Assembly: GCA_000431835.1 (NCBI GenBank)
Contig: HF987965.1
Location: 1-64,000, forward strand
Direction of reading: 5' to 3'
DNA: 64,000 nucleotides
From: Succinatimonas sp. CAG:777
Lineage (GTDB): Bacteria > Pseudomonadota > Gammaproteobacteria > Enterobacterales > Succinivibrionaceae
The number at the start of each line of letters is the position of its first letter. The stretch's first letter is position 1. The translations under genes were made by a program, and so were the position numbers. The notes under the pieces were generated by a model that saw only the letters and a list, made by a program, of their open reading frames with translations, was not told the origin of the DNA and did no database searches. Below are positions 1 to 8,868 of this stretch, piece after piece.

Positions 1-188
1 AGGGATTTTGTCTTTATTGTGTATACTAGTTGGTAAAATTTGGGTTATTTTTTTTACTTTCTAATTTTTCTACTTCTACACTACTCAGACATTATTAGCC
101 TAACCTGCTATACTAAATAAAACTTCAACTAAACTTTTTATCTTTTTAAATATGAATTCATCAAATCCATTGAATTTTATCAGTTATG

Positions 189-764
189 TATCTTTTAAAA
201 GGATCATCCGATAAGTTTTATAAAATCGGACTTCCAAATCTTGAGGCTAAAAAGGCCTTTGCTGACCGCCTATTGGAGCTTTTAACCACAAAAAAAGATG
301 CAAAAATAAGGTATACAATATCTTTTTACGAAGCATTATCTTTGGTGATGTAAATAATATAAAAGAAGGTTTTAACACCTTTTTTAATGAGCTTTCAAAA
401 GACTTAGTAACAGTCTTTAATGAAGCATGTTTTAAAGATGTATTAAAGATTGCAATGCTTACCTTTAATGTATCAGCTTCAACTGAGGTAATGGGCTCTT
501 ATGGTAGAGCTGATATTACAGCCGAAGCTGGTGACTACCTGTATGTCTTTGAATTAAAGGTAACAGATAACAGTAAAGACATTGCAACAAAACTTTCTGA
601 AGCTAAAGATCAAATCATTAAGAACAAGTACGCAAGACGTCTTACAGATAAGACTGTAATACATGTAGCTATAGTCGTAAAGAATAACTCTGAGAGTAGA
701 GAAAAGAGTGCTCCTCACAGTTTGTGAGATTGTTGCTTTAGAAAAGGTAGATAACTGGATATAA
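189..764 (+). pseudogene. DUF1703-type PD-(D/E)XK nuclease, decayed C-terminal remnant
   Basis: Reading across frames gives the C-terminal half of an AAA-ATPase-like/DUF1703 protein. Residues ending FYEALSL (about 189-340) continue in another frame as FGDVNNIKEGF, and then as GRADITAEAGDYLYVFELKV, which carries the D...ExK pattern of PD-(D/E)XK nucleases. A second shift near 700 leads into CEIVALEKVDNWI and a stop at 762-764. The longest open stretch (455-727) is only 90 codons and starts inside the domain. The N-terminal AAA-like part is absent, so this is a remnant rather than a working gene. It is a different subtype from the broken relative at 25-26.8 kb. Confidence 0.7.
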
Positions 765-904
765 CTTTATTTATGCTCTCTCCTTTGAACTATAGAAGAA
801 AGGACAGTTCCTAAAGAATAACAATGAAGAGGATATTTTTAGTAAATACGGAAACTTAGGAGACTTATTTCTTCATCTTTAGAAATTTTTTTTGTTCCAA
901 TTTG

Positions 905-933
905 TTGACAAGGTAACATTATCCACTTATAAT
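905..933 (+). promoter_or_regulatory. sigma70 promoter of tRNA-Pro
   Basis: TTGACA (905-910) and TATAAT (928-933) are both perfect consensus hexamers separated by exactly 17 bp. Transcription should begin near 940, a few bases before the tRNA. Confidence 0.9.
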
Positions 934-943
934 GCAACTCGTT

Positions 944-1020
<77 letters not shown>

Positions 1021-1110
1021 TCTCAAAGCATCTTCCTCCTATTTAAAATGATTCAAAACAACTTAAATTATCTGAGTAAGTGTTTTTGTATCTTTTATTT
1101 ACCCCAAAAT

Positions 1111-1138
1111 AAACCTCCAACATTTGGTCAGAGGTTTT
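1111..1138. terminator. Hairpin terminator between tRNA-Pro and the aminotransferase gene
   Basis: AAACCTC (1111-1117) pairs with GAGGTTT (1131-1137). The hairpin lies between two converging units and has short T-rich flanks in both directions, so it may serve both strands. Confidence 0.5.
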
Positions 1139-1172
1139 ATCTTAATGAAACAACAGTTGTTGCACTACACAG

Positions 1173-2342
1173 CTATTTCTTTACTTTAATGATTTCTCTA
1201 ATCTTAGAGAGGTTATTTAAAGCCTCATGTAAGGTTTCATCTGATTTTGCAAAGTGCAGTCTGATATAGTTGTTTACAGGTTCTTTAAAGAATGAAGAAC
1301 CAGGAACAGCACCTACTTTAACATCACGAGCAAGATCTATACAGAAGTCATAATCTGACTCATAACCGAACTCACCGATATCTACCATTACAAAGTATGT
1401 ACCCTGTGGCTCATAGTACTTAAGCCCAATCTCATCTAGCCCTTTGCAGAAGATATTCTTTCTGTGGGTGAAAAGATCACGTACACCTTGATAGTATGAA
1501 TCAGGCAGCTCTAAACCTGCTATTACAGCCTCCTGCAGAGGTGCTGCTGCACCTACGGTTAGGAAGTCATGAACCTTACGAACTCTGTCCATTACGTAAG
1601 CAGGAGCACATACATAGCCTAATCTCCATCCGGTAATTGAGTAAGTCTTTGATAAAGAATTACACATTACAGTTCTGTCTTTCATGCCAGGTAAGGTTGC
1701 AAAGTAGGTATGATGATATGGCTCGAAGATGATGTGCTCATATACTTCATCTGTAATTACAAAAGCATTGTACTTTTCAACGATACGAGCAATAGCAAGT
1801 AACTCATCACGGGTAAATACCTTACCTGAAGGATTTGACGGGTTACATAAAATCAAAGCCTTAGCGCCCTGCTTAAATGCATTCTCAAGCTCATTCTCAT
1901 CAAAAGAGAAATCTGGGACATGCAATGGTACATAAATAGGAGTAGCACCACAGAGAACAGAGTCAGCTCCGTAGTTCTCGTAGAATGGAGAGAAGATAGC
2001 AATCTTTTCACCTGGATTGATGGTTGCCATAACCGCACACATCATAGCCTCAGTACCACCACAGGTGATACAAAGTTCCTGCTGAGGATCTACCTTGATA
2101 CCAGAAAAATGCTCAATCTTTTTGGCTAATGCATCTAAGGTCTTAGGAGCACCCCAGGTAATTGCATACTGATGTGGACCTGTGTGAGCTACTTTCTCTA
2201 ATCTGTCCATCAATGGCTTTGGTGGATCATTATCAGGAAAACCTTGAGATAAATTTACAGCACCATACTGATTACATACACGAGTCATACGTCTGATTAC
2301 AGAATCAGTAAAGTATTTGGTTCTTTCGCTTAGTTGGATCAT
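1173..2342 (-). CDS. PLP-dependent aminotransferase, class I/II
   Basis: This 389-aa fold-type I aminotransferase transfers amino groups between amino acids and 2-oxo acids in the cytosol. Visible motifs are NPSNPSGK (about 167-174), ITDEVY (196-201, with the Asp that contacts the pyridine N), and SLSKTYSITGWRLGY, which contains the PLP-binding Lys232. The N-terminal LSQGFPD resembles the YbdL/kynurenine-aminotransferase branch that accepts methionine and aromatic amino acids; that specificity is inferred. It lies 50 bp downstream of the FAD dehydrogenase gene on the same strand, so the two are probably co-transcribed, and both follow a methionine transporter. The start is ATG with a weak GAGAA upstream. 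Confidence 0.9.
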   Translation of the reverse strand: MIQLSERTKYFTDSVIRRMTRVCNQYGAVNLSQGFPDNDPPKPLMDRLEKVAHTGPHQYAITWGAPKTLDALAKKIEHFSGIKVDPQQELCITCGGTEAMMCAVMATINPGEKIAIFSPFYENYGADSVLCGATPIYVPLHVPDFSFDENELENAFKQGAKALILCNPSNPSGKVFTRDELLAIARIVEKYNAFVITDEVYEHIIFEPYHHTYFATLPGMKDRTVMCNSLSKTYSITGWRLGYVCAPAYVMDRVRKVHDFLTVGAAAPLQEAVIAGLELPDSYYQGVRDLFTHRKNIFCKGLDEIGLKYYEPQGTYFVMVDIGEFGYESDYDFCIDLARDVKVGAVPGSSFFKEPVNNYIRLHFAKSDETLHEALNNLSKIREIIKVKK

Positions 2343-2392
2343 AAAATTCTCGATATTAAATTCTACTTACAATATTGTCTTACAACAGTTAG

Positions 2393-3763
2393 TTATAAAC
2401 CGTATCCACTGTGTGGATTTAACAGGTTAAACTCATCAAATGACTTCTTAACACCTATCATTAAGCTTCTATACTCTTCAGGTGTGTTCTGTAAGAAGAA
2501 ATCACGCTTGCCCTTACCTACACCATGTTCACCAGAAACTACACCGCCTAACTCATAAGACTTCTTATAGAGTTTCTCCATAGTATTGTGCAGCACTTCA
2601 GGCCACTTTTCATCAGCTATATTATCCTTTAATACACACAGGTGAACATTACCGTCACCAGCATGACCGAAAGCTACGATGCGAGGAGAGCCTGAATCTG
2701 TTAATTCGTTTACGTAATCTACAAAATCAGTAATTCTGTTAATTGGAACTACAATATCAATAGGTTCCCATGGTCCTGAGGCATTAACAGCACGGGCAAT
2801 CGCGCCTCTAATCTCCCAGATATCCTTTGCTACAGTTTCATCATCTAAAGGAATAACCTCAATTGCGCCATGAGCCTTAACCACTTCCTTTAGCTTCTCA
2901 AAACGCTCATATACGCCCTTCTTATCGCCATCTAAAGCTACGATTAGGTAAGACTTGGCATTCTGACATGGGAAGCTCTTATTTAAGTATTTCTCACCGT
3001 ATGCAATAACCTTCTTTTCAACAAATTCAATTGCTGTAGGATCAAGATGTGATTTAAAGATGATATTAACATTGCTGATGCCCTGCTTTAAGGAATCATA
3101 GGCAATGACTGTGTTTAAGGTAAACTCAGGTAATGGCAGTAACTTTAGGACAATCTTGGTGATAACACCTAAAGTGCCTTCTGAGCCGACTACTAGCTGC
3201 TGTAAATTCAAACCTGTTGAGAACTTATAGGTCTTGGCACCTAAATGAACTTTAGTGCCATCAATCTTATAAAGATCTAAAGCTAGTACATAGTTTCTGG
3301 TTACACCGTACTTTACAGCCCTCATGCCACCTGCGTTAGTTGAGACGTTACCGCCAATTGAAGCCCCCTTTTCAGCAGGATCTGGTGCGTAGAGGTAACC
3401 TCTTTTTTCAACATATTCGATAAGATCACGTAAGATCACTCCTGGCTGAACTGTCACAGTTAGAGTTTCATCATCCAACTCTAAGATCTGGTTCATATCA
3501 GACACATCTAAAACTACGCCACCGTCTGGGATGGTAGAGCCAGCAAGATTGGTACCTGCACCTCTTACTACCACGTTTAAACGATTGGCATAAGCAATCT
3601 TTAAGATGATCTGTACATCATCTTCATCTTTAACTCTTGCGTAGACATCAGCATGACCTACACGTGCCCCTATAAAGTCTGAAAGGTATTTCTTTTCTAT
3701 ATCTTTACCGAAAACTAAAATACCTTTGATCTTACCTTCAAATAAACTTTTTATATCTTTCAT
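2393..3763 (-). CDS. FAD-linked 2-hydroxyacid dehydrogenase (GlcD/D-lactate dehydrogenase family)
   Basis: This 456-aa flavoprotein of the VAO/PCMH family oxidises a 2-hydroxy acid (glycolate, D-lactate or similar) to the 2-oxo acid. The N-terminal FAD-binding domain shows RGAGTNLAGSTIPDGG (about 78-93) and GGNVSTNAGG. The C-terminal FAD-oxidase domain shows GHAGDGNVHL and SGEHGVGKGK near the end. A longer reading frame begins at 3808, but it would run through the transporter's terminator hairpin, so the ATG at 3761-3763 is preferred. Iron-sulfur and GlcE partners are not adjacent. Substrate cannot be fixed from sequence. Confidence 0.85.
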   Translation of the reverse strand: MKDIKSLFEGKIKGILVFGKDIEKKYLSDFIGARVGHADVYARVKDEDDVQIILKIAYANRLNVVVRGAGTNLAGSTIPDGGVVLDVSDMNQILELDDETLTVTVQPGVILRDLIEYVEKRGYLYAPDPAEKGASIGGNVSTNAGGMRAVKYGVTRNYVLALDLYKIDGTKVHLGAKTYKFSTGLNLQQLVVGSEGTLGVITKIVLKLLPLPEFTLNTVIAYDSLKQGISNVNIIFKSHLDPTAIEFVEKKVIAYGEKYLNKSFPCQNAKSYLIVALDGDKKGVYERFEKLKEVVKAHGAIEVIPLDDETVAKDIWEIRGAIARAVNASGPWEPIDIVVPINRITDFVDYVNELTDSGSPRIVAFGHAGDGNVHLCVLKDNIADEKWPEVLHNTMEKLYKKSYELGGVVSGEHGVGKGKRDFFLQNTPEEYRSLMIGVKKSFDEFNLLNPHSGYGL

Positions 3764-3773
3764 AAAGCGCTCT

Positions 3774-3804
3774 AAAAAAAAAACAAGGAGAGTCTTAGCT
3801 CTCC
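3774..3804 (-). terminator. Rho-independent terminator of metQ-metN-metI
   Basis: On the minus strand the hairpin GGAGAG...CTCTCC (3787-3804) is followed by a run of T residues (A-run 3774-3783 on the plus strand). It lies just after metI and separates the transporter operon from the FAD dehydrogenase gene. Confidence 0.8.
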
Positions 3805-3815
3805 ACATAGATTAT

Positions 3816-4490
3816 TTAATGAGTTAGTTTCTTCGCTACATAGTCTCCGATATATTGAGCTAACTGCACAATAAAGACTAGAACTACAATAGTAAAGATC
3901 ATGATACCAGTTTCGTATCTGTAGTAACCGTACTGAACAGCTAAGTTACCGATACCACCACCGCCAACCATGCCGGCCATTGCAGAGAAACCGATCAAAC
4001 TGATAAAAGTAACTGTAATACCGCGAGCAATACCAGGAGCAGCCTCAACTAACAGCACTTTTCTGATGATAAGTGAGGTTTTAGCACCAGTTGCTAAAGC
4101 AGCCTCAATCACACCTGAATCAACTTCTTTTAGAGAAATCTCAATCAGTCTTGCTAAGAACACTGTAGCTGTAATTGATAAAGGCACAGATGCTGCAACA
4201 GGACCAATCTTTGTGCCTACTAAGAAGAAGGTAAATGGCAGAGTAAATACCACTAAGATAATAAATGGTACTGATCTGATAAAGTTAATAACTGCTGCAA
4301 TTACCTTATTTAAAACAGGCTTTTGGAAGAAAGCCTTATTTGCAGTAAGGTACAGTAAAAAGCCAAAGATGCTGCCAAATACCAGAGAAAACACAAATGA
4401 GATCCCCAGCATGATGGCAGTTTCATAAATTGCCTTCCACAGCTCATTCTTTAAAATGGTAATGGTTGATTCTAAGATCTCATTAAACAT
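3816..4490 (-). CDS. metI: Methionine ABC transporter permease MetI
   Basis: This 224-aa inner-membrane permease forms the channel of the MetNIQ importer for L- and D-methionine. It has about five hydrophobic segments, and the ABC-permease EAA loop is recognisable at about residues 125-150 (EAALATGAKTS). Its length matches E. coli MetI (217 aa). Its ATG overlaps the last 8 bases of metN, which indicates translational coupling. The stop is followed directly by a strong terminator. Confidence 0.92.
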   Translation of the reverse strand: MFNEILESTITILKNELWKAIYETAIMLGISFVFSLVFGSIFGFLLYLTANKAFFQKPVLNKVIAAVINFIRSVPFIILVVFTLPFTFFLVGTKIGPVAASVPLSITATVFLARLIEISLKEVDSGVIEAALATGAKTSLIIRKVLLVEAAPGIARGITVTFISLIGFSAMAGMVGGGGIGNLAVQYGYYRYETGIMIFTIVVLVFIVQLAQYIGDYVAKKLTH

Positions 4491-5511
4491 TTTCTACTCC
4501 TTTTGCAAAAGTATACTTGTGAACGTATGCTTTTTCCTTGAGTACTGACAGTGCTGAATCAATCTCGTTGGCATCATTGCCACGTAAAGAGATCAATAGT
4601 CTGCCCAATGGCTTCTTCTGAATGTACTCAATGTTACCTGCAATGATACTCAAGTCAGTATTGGTAAAACGTCTTGAGATATCAGAGATAACAGGCTCAT
4701 AAGCATTTTCTTCTTTAAAGGTGATTAGATACAGATTCTTCTCATGCTCTAAGACCTCAGGAGGAACAACACCTTCAAATGACTTGTTAATTAAGTTCTT
4801 TGCAGCATCACTTTGTGGATGAGCAAAGACATCGTAAGAACTGCCAACCTCTACTACCTTACCGTTGCTCATTACTGCCACTCTGTCAAAGAGGCTCTTT
4901 GCCACTTCCATCTGGTGAGTAATGAATAAAACAGTAATAGGATATTTCTGCTTAATGTTTTTTAAAGTCTGGATAACTTCTTTAGTGTTATCAGGATCAA
5001 GTGCTGAAGTTGCCTCATCACAAAGCAGGATCTCTGGGTTGTTAGCTAAAGCTCTGGCAATAGCCACACGCTGTTTCTGACCACCTGACAGTGAATTTGG
5101 ATATAGCTTTGCCTTATCAGACAGGCCTACAAGCTCTAAGAGCTTATCTACACGAGGCGCAATCTCAGACTTAGGAGTATTTGATGCTTTTAAAGCAAAA
5201 GCAACATTATCAAATACAGAAGCATTTTTTACCAGGTTAAAGTGCTGGAAGATCATACCAATCTTAAGGCGCAGAGCGCACAGCTCAGCTACTTCTAACT
5301 TGGTAATATCTTTGCCATCAACAATGACGCTTCCAGATGAAGGACGTTGCAGTAGGTTTACTGTTCTTACAAGAGTAGACTTACCAGCACCTGAAGAACC
5401 TACTATTCCAAAGAACTCACCCTTCTTGATCTCAAGATTTGCAGCATCTACTGCTGTAAAGATCTTGTCCTCACGGGTAAATTGTACTGTGACATTTTTA
5501 AATTCGATCAT
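4483..5511 (-). CDS. metN: Methionine ABC transporter ATP-binding protein MetN
   Basis: This 342-aa ATPase powers MetI. It contains Walker A GSSGAGKST (38-46), signature LSGGQKQRVAIARA and Walker B EILLCDEATSALD. The last ~90 residues form the NIL domain that binds methionine and causes transinhibition in MetN. The length and the two-domain layout match E. coli MetN (343 aa). It lies 47 bp after metQ and overlaps metI by 8 bp, forming a three-gene operon in the order Q-N-I. Confidence 0.94.
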   Translation of the reverse strand: MIEFKNVTVQFTREDKIFTAVDAANLEIKKGEFFGIVGSSGAGKSTLVRTVNLLQRPSSGSVIVDGKDITKLEVAELCALRLKIGMIFQHFNLVKNASVFDNVAFALKASNTPKSEIAPRVDKLLELVGLSDKAKLYPNSLSGGQKQRVAIARALANNPEILLCDEATSALDPDNTKEVIQTLKNIKQKYPITVLFITHQMEVAKSLFDRVAVMSNGKVVEVGSSYDVFAHPQSDAAKNLINKSFEGVVPPEVLEHEKNLYLITFKEENAYEPVISDISRRFTNTDLSIIAGNIEYIQKKPLGRLLISLRGNDANEIDSALSVLKEKAYVHKYTFAKGVENV

Positions 5512-5558
5512 ATCGTTCTACTTATATATTGTCGTGTTAAAGAATATACCTTTGTATA

Positions 5559-6407
5559 TTACTTAGCAGGCCACCAAGCTGGACGAGTGAAAGCGTCAAA
5601 CTCGTGATCATTGTTAATTGCTTCAACAAATTCTTTTGACTCTATAGCATCTTTAAAGAGCTTACCGATGGTGTTCTCATTCTTAGCAGCAACAGCTACT
5701 ACGTTCTTAATAGGCTCTAATACTTTCTCAATACCTAAAGCTTTTGCGTAATCCATGCCTGCAGCGTATGCGTAGTTACCAGGTACGAAACCTACATCAA
5801 TACTGTCTAATGATCTTGAGATCTGAGCAGCTTCCATTGGAACGAACTTGAAGTTCTTTGGATTATCCTTAATATCAGCAATTGAAGCTTTCTGATCATT
5901 GTTCTCAGTCTTTAAGGTAATGATGCCTAAATCTCTTGCGATACCTAAAGCTCTTGATAAGTTAACAGCATCTGTAGGGATACCGATCTGAGCACCTTCT
6001 GGAACTTCATCAAATGACTTGTACTTATCTGAGAAAACACCTAAACCTAATGTTGGAACGTTGATAACATCCTTTAACTTTAAGCCCTGGTTCTCAACGA
6101 TACCGTCTAAGTACTTCTTGTGCTGCATCAAGTTAACATCAATGTCACCTGAATCTAGAGCAGCATCAGGCTGAACGTAATCGGTAAACTCAACGAACTC
6201 AATCTTATAGCCCTTTGCCTCTAAGATTGGCTTTACATGCTTGTCGAGCATTCCTCTGTAAGGTCCTGGAACAACACCTACCTTAATGGTTGAAGGGATA
6301 GTAGAAGCAGTAGTTGCATCTTCTTTTTTCTCATCACCGCAAGATGCTAAAGATAAAACTGCAGCACCTAATAACAAAGCTTTCGAAAACTTACCTAAAA
6401 ATTTCAT
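5559..6407 (-). CDS. metQ: Methionine-binding lipoprotein MetQ
   Basis: This 282-aa periplasmic substrate-binding lipoprotein (NlpA family) has a signal peptide ending in the lipobox LASC, so the mature protein starts at Cys23. The family core is clear: KVGVVPGPYRGMLD and QIGIPTDAVNLSRAL. It is the first gene of the metQ-metN-metI operon, and the ATG has an AGGAGA ribosome-binding site. A second MetQ-like lipoprotein at 6760-7614 is closely related, so ligand preference (methionine versus a related compound) may differ between the two. Confidence 0.92.
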   Translation of the reverse strand: MKFLGKFSKALLLGAAVLSLASCGDEKKEDATTASTIPSTIKVGVVPGPYRGMLDKHVKPILEAKGYKIEFVEFTDYVQPDAALDSGDIDVNLMQHKKYLDGIVENQGLKLKDVINVPTLGLGVFSDKYKSFDEVPEGAQIGIPTDAVNLSRALGIARDLGIITLKTENNDQKASIADIKDNPKNFKFVPMEAAQISRSLDSIDVGFVPGNYAYAAGMDYAKALGIEKVLEPIKNVVAVAAKNENTIGKLFKDAIESKEFVEAINNDHEFDAFTRPAWWPAK

Positions 6408-6759
6408 TTTTTCTTCTCCTATATAAGGTTCTTTTAAATTCTTGTAGTTTTATAAACGCTCTAAAATAAGGATCATTTACAAAATCTTCAATTCACATAT
6501 ATAAACTAGGTTTTGAGTAAGTCTACCTAAGTTAAAGGTAGTGTCAACACCGTATTTAACTTAATTAGCAGGATTTATTTCTCTTGCCTTGCAACGCCTG
6601 TAAAGACTGGGCTTTACAGGCGTTTTTACAAATTATCTCTTATGTTTTGTTTGCACCTATTTGGTGATTAGTTTGAGGATTAATGTTGTAACTTCTATAT
6701 AGACAGCTACGTATTTATTTACATTTACCTTATTTATCTACGTAGCTATCAGTTAACTC
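6408..6759. other. Intergenic region between the two metQ-like genes
   Basis: This 352-bp stretch must contain the metQ operon promoter, but no convincing minus-strand -35/-10 pair was found. Its one clear structure is the long hairpin at 6594-6627, listed separately. I looked for tandem MetJ boxes (AGACGTCT-like) and found none. Confidence 0.6.
6594..6627 (+). terminator. Strong hairpin with T-tail on the plus strand
   Basis: ACGCCTGTAAAG (6594-6605) pairs perfectly with CTTTACAGGCGT (6612-6623), and TTTTT ends at 6627. This is a textbook intrinsic terminator for plus-strand transcription, yet both flanking genes are on the minus strand. It may end an antisense or small transcript, or act as a leftward terminator with a poor tail. 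Confidence 0.6.
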
Positions 6760-7614
6760 TTAGTCCTTTGGCCACCATGCTGGTTTTGCAAAGTTCTTGA
6801 ATACAGGATCTGAATCTACACCTTTAATGAACTGTAAATCTTCAACACATTCTTTTAAGAACTTACCTACACCGTTTACTCTGTGGTTTTGAACAGCGAT
6901 CACTAACTTAATTGGCTCTAAAACGTTCTCTGCGCCTAATGCATGTTCAAAATCAAGCTTTGCTGCATATGCATAGTTACCTGGTACAAAAGCGGCTGCA
7001 ATTGAGTCTAATGAACGAGGCAACTGAGCAGCTTCCATTGCTACGAACTTAAGAGCTTTAGGGTTCTTATCAATATCAGCAATAGAAGCTTTCTGCTCAT
7101 CTTTATCTGACTTTAAGGTAATCACTCCTAAGTCACGAGCAACACGTAAGGCTCTAGCTAAGTTAACAGCATCATTAGGAATACCAACCTGTGAACCTTC
7201 AGGGATTTCATCTAAAGTCTTGTAATTCTCTGAGAATACAAAGATACCTAAGGTTGGGAAGTTAACTACTGATGATAACTTTAAGCCCTGGTTCTGAACG
7301 ATACCGTTTAAATAAGCCTGATGCTGGAATAAGTTAGCATCAATATCACCTGCGTCTAATGCTGAATCAGGCTGTACCCAATCTGTAAACTCAACAAACT
7401 TTAACTCATGACCGCGCTTTTCAACTACAGGCTTTAAGTACTTATCTAAGATCTCTCTGTAAGGTCCTGGTACAACACCAATCTTAATTACCTTAGGAAC
7501 GCTAGTATCAGAAGATGATGCATCACCTTTTTTAGCATCATCACCGCAACCTGTTAGAGAAAACGCCACAGCTGTTAATAAAAGAGCTTGGCTTAATAAA
7601 GATTTGAATTTCAT
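6760..7614 (-). CDS. MetQ/NlpA-family substrate-binding lipoprotein (second copy)
   Basis: This 284-aa protein has a signal peptide with lipobox LTGC (Cys22 or 23) and the same core as the neighbouring MetQ (KIGVVPGPYREILDKY, QVGIPNDAVNLARAL). It looks like a tandem duplicate that has diverged. Transporters of this family take up methionine or other small amino-acid-like ligands. No ATPase or permease accompanies it, so it probably feeds the adjacent MetNI. The ATG is preceded by AGGTG. It appears to be transcribed on its own from the upstream AT-rich region. Confidence 0.88.
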   Translation of the reverse strand: MKFKSLLSQALLLTAVAFSLTGCGDDAKKGDASSSDTSVPKVIKIGVVPGPYREILDKYLKPVVEKRGHELKFVEFTDWVQPDSALDAGDIDANLFQHQAYLNGIVQNQGLKLSSVVNFPTLGIFVFSENYKTLDEIPEGSQVGIPNDAVNLARALRVARDLGVITLKSDKDEQKASIADIDKNPKALKFVAMEAAQLPRSLDSIAAAFVPGNYAYAAKLDFEHALGAENVLEPIKLVIAVQNHRVNGVGKFLKECVEDLQFIKGVDSDPVFKNFAKPAWWPKD

Positions 7615-8868
7615 TTCAACACCTAAATTTCAAATAAAGTTAAAAACTAACATGCGAATAAAAAAAGAAAACTTGATATACAGACCTAGAAGGTCATTCG
7701 CATACAAAGACATGACATTGATAGACATGAAACAGGAGCTAACACAACTGAATCATTTATTAAATCTTTCATATGTCCTCCTGAATTGAGTGTTGGGATC
7801 AAAAATCAAATTCTTTAAGTAAAAATAATAAGAATGCTTACCAAAATTATTTATTAGTTGTTATTTAGTGCGATTCATTCTGAACGCAAAAACATTATTA
7901 AGCATGAGTGAAAATCTAGTCAATAAAAAAAAATGGGCGATCATGATTATTTTCACCTAATAAAAAATTAAAGATCATCGTTACCAGAAAAAAAATAAAT
8001 CGTGAATTTTAAATACCTATATATAGATGATAAGAAGATCAGAAAGAAAGAATTGAAGTCAAAAATGCAAAAGGACACAGGATCATCAGAATTTGAGCAC
8101 AGAATGAGATAGGAGGGGAGAATGAAAGTATGACTCAAAAAATCATTAGATCACGCTCTATGTTGAAATATGAGCGAACTAAATACAATCACAATATAAT
8201 CAAGAACAACATAATAAAATTTTGTGATAATAATATTATCTTAATAAGCTTTAATATTACTAATAACATTTAAACATCAAGGATGCTTATATTACTAATA
8301 GATTACAGATGTAAATATTTGCATTATATTTTCTTAACTAGATAAAAAATTGAAAAATTCTACTTACCCCTAAAAATTTCAACTTAAAATTTAATAACTA
8401 AAATTTTGTAATAAAATTTCATTACAAAATTTTCATTTTTGTAATTATTAAAAATTCATAAGAACTTATAAAATTTCTGTAATACAATATAAATAAATAT
8501 ATTTGATTGTCTAATTTTTATATTTTAATAAATTCTAAATTATTCCTTATAATTCAAAATATTATTATAGATATTAGATCTTTATATTAATGAATATAAT
8601 TTAATTTTATAAATGTTTTCAAATCAATTTTTACTTTCAAAATTACTGATATTTTCAGACATAATCTTAATAATTTTGTTCAATGACTTTCAAAATCAAG
8701 TATTTTAGACATTATCAGGTTCATTTCTTTCGTTAACTTTCGTAAAGTTCACTCCTATCTTTGTGTCTAGTAAGATCGATTTTTTATTATAAAGATCACA
8801 TAATTTGCTAGTTTTTTATAACATCAATAGCTTATTTAAAGAAGATCATGTTATAGTGTGATTAGAAG
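7615..8868. other. Long AT-rich, GATC-dense intergenic region without a supported gene
   Basis: About 1.25 kb with very high A+T and stop codons in all frames. The short open frame at 7604-7789 has no ribosome-binding site and overlaps the start of the metQ-like gene on the other strand, so it was not accepted. GATC occurs at 7797, 7939, 7973, 8037, 8081, 8149, 8577, 8774, 8794 and 8844. A perfect 13-bp inverted repeat lies at 8400-8433. The promoter of the second metQ-like gene is expected near 7650-7750 but could not be assigned. Confidence 0.6.
8400..8433. repeat. AT-rich 13-bp perfect inverted repeat
   Basis: AAAATTTTGTAAT (8400-8412) and ATTACAAAATTTT (8421-8433) are separated by 8 bases. 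There is no gene close by. It could be a protein-binding site or simply an AT-rich cruciform. Confidence 0.6.

Noticed and set aside
917..927. TTATCCACT, a DnaA-box-like word
   Set aside because: A single copy lying inside the tRNA promoter spacer; no cluster of DnaA boxes, so not an origin.
3764..3808. Longer N terminus for the FAD dehydrogenase
   Set aside because: It would be translated through the metI terminator hairpin and has no family support.
6408..6760. MetJ-box search upstream of metQ
   Set aside because: No tandem AGACGTCT-like repeats seen; scattered AGAC words are not phased.
7604..7789. 61-codon plus-strand frame overlapping the start of the second metQ-like gene
   Set aside because: No ribosome-binding site or domain, and it lies on the promoter side of a well-supported gene.
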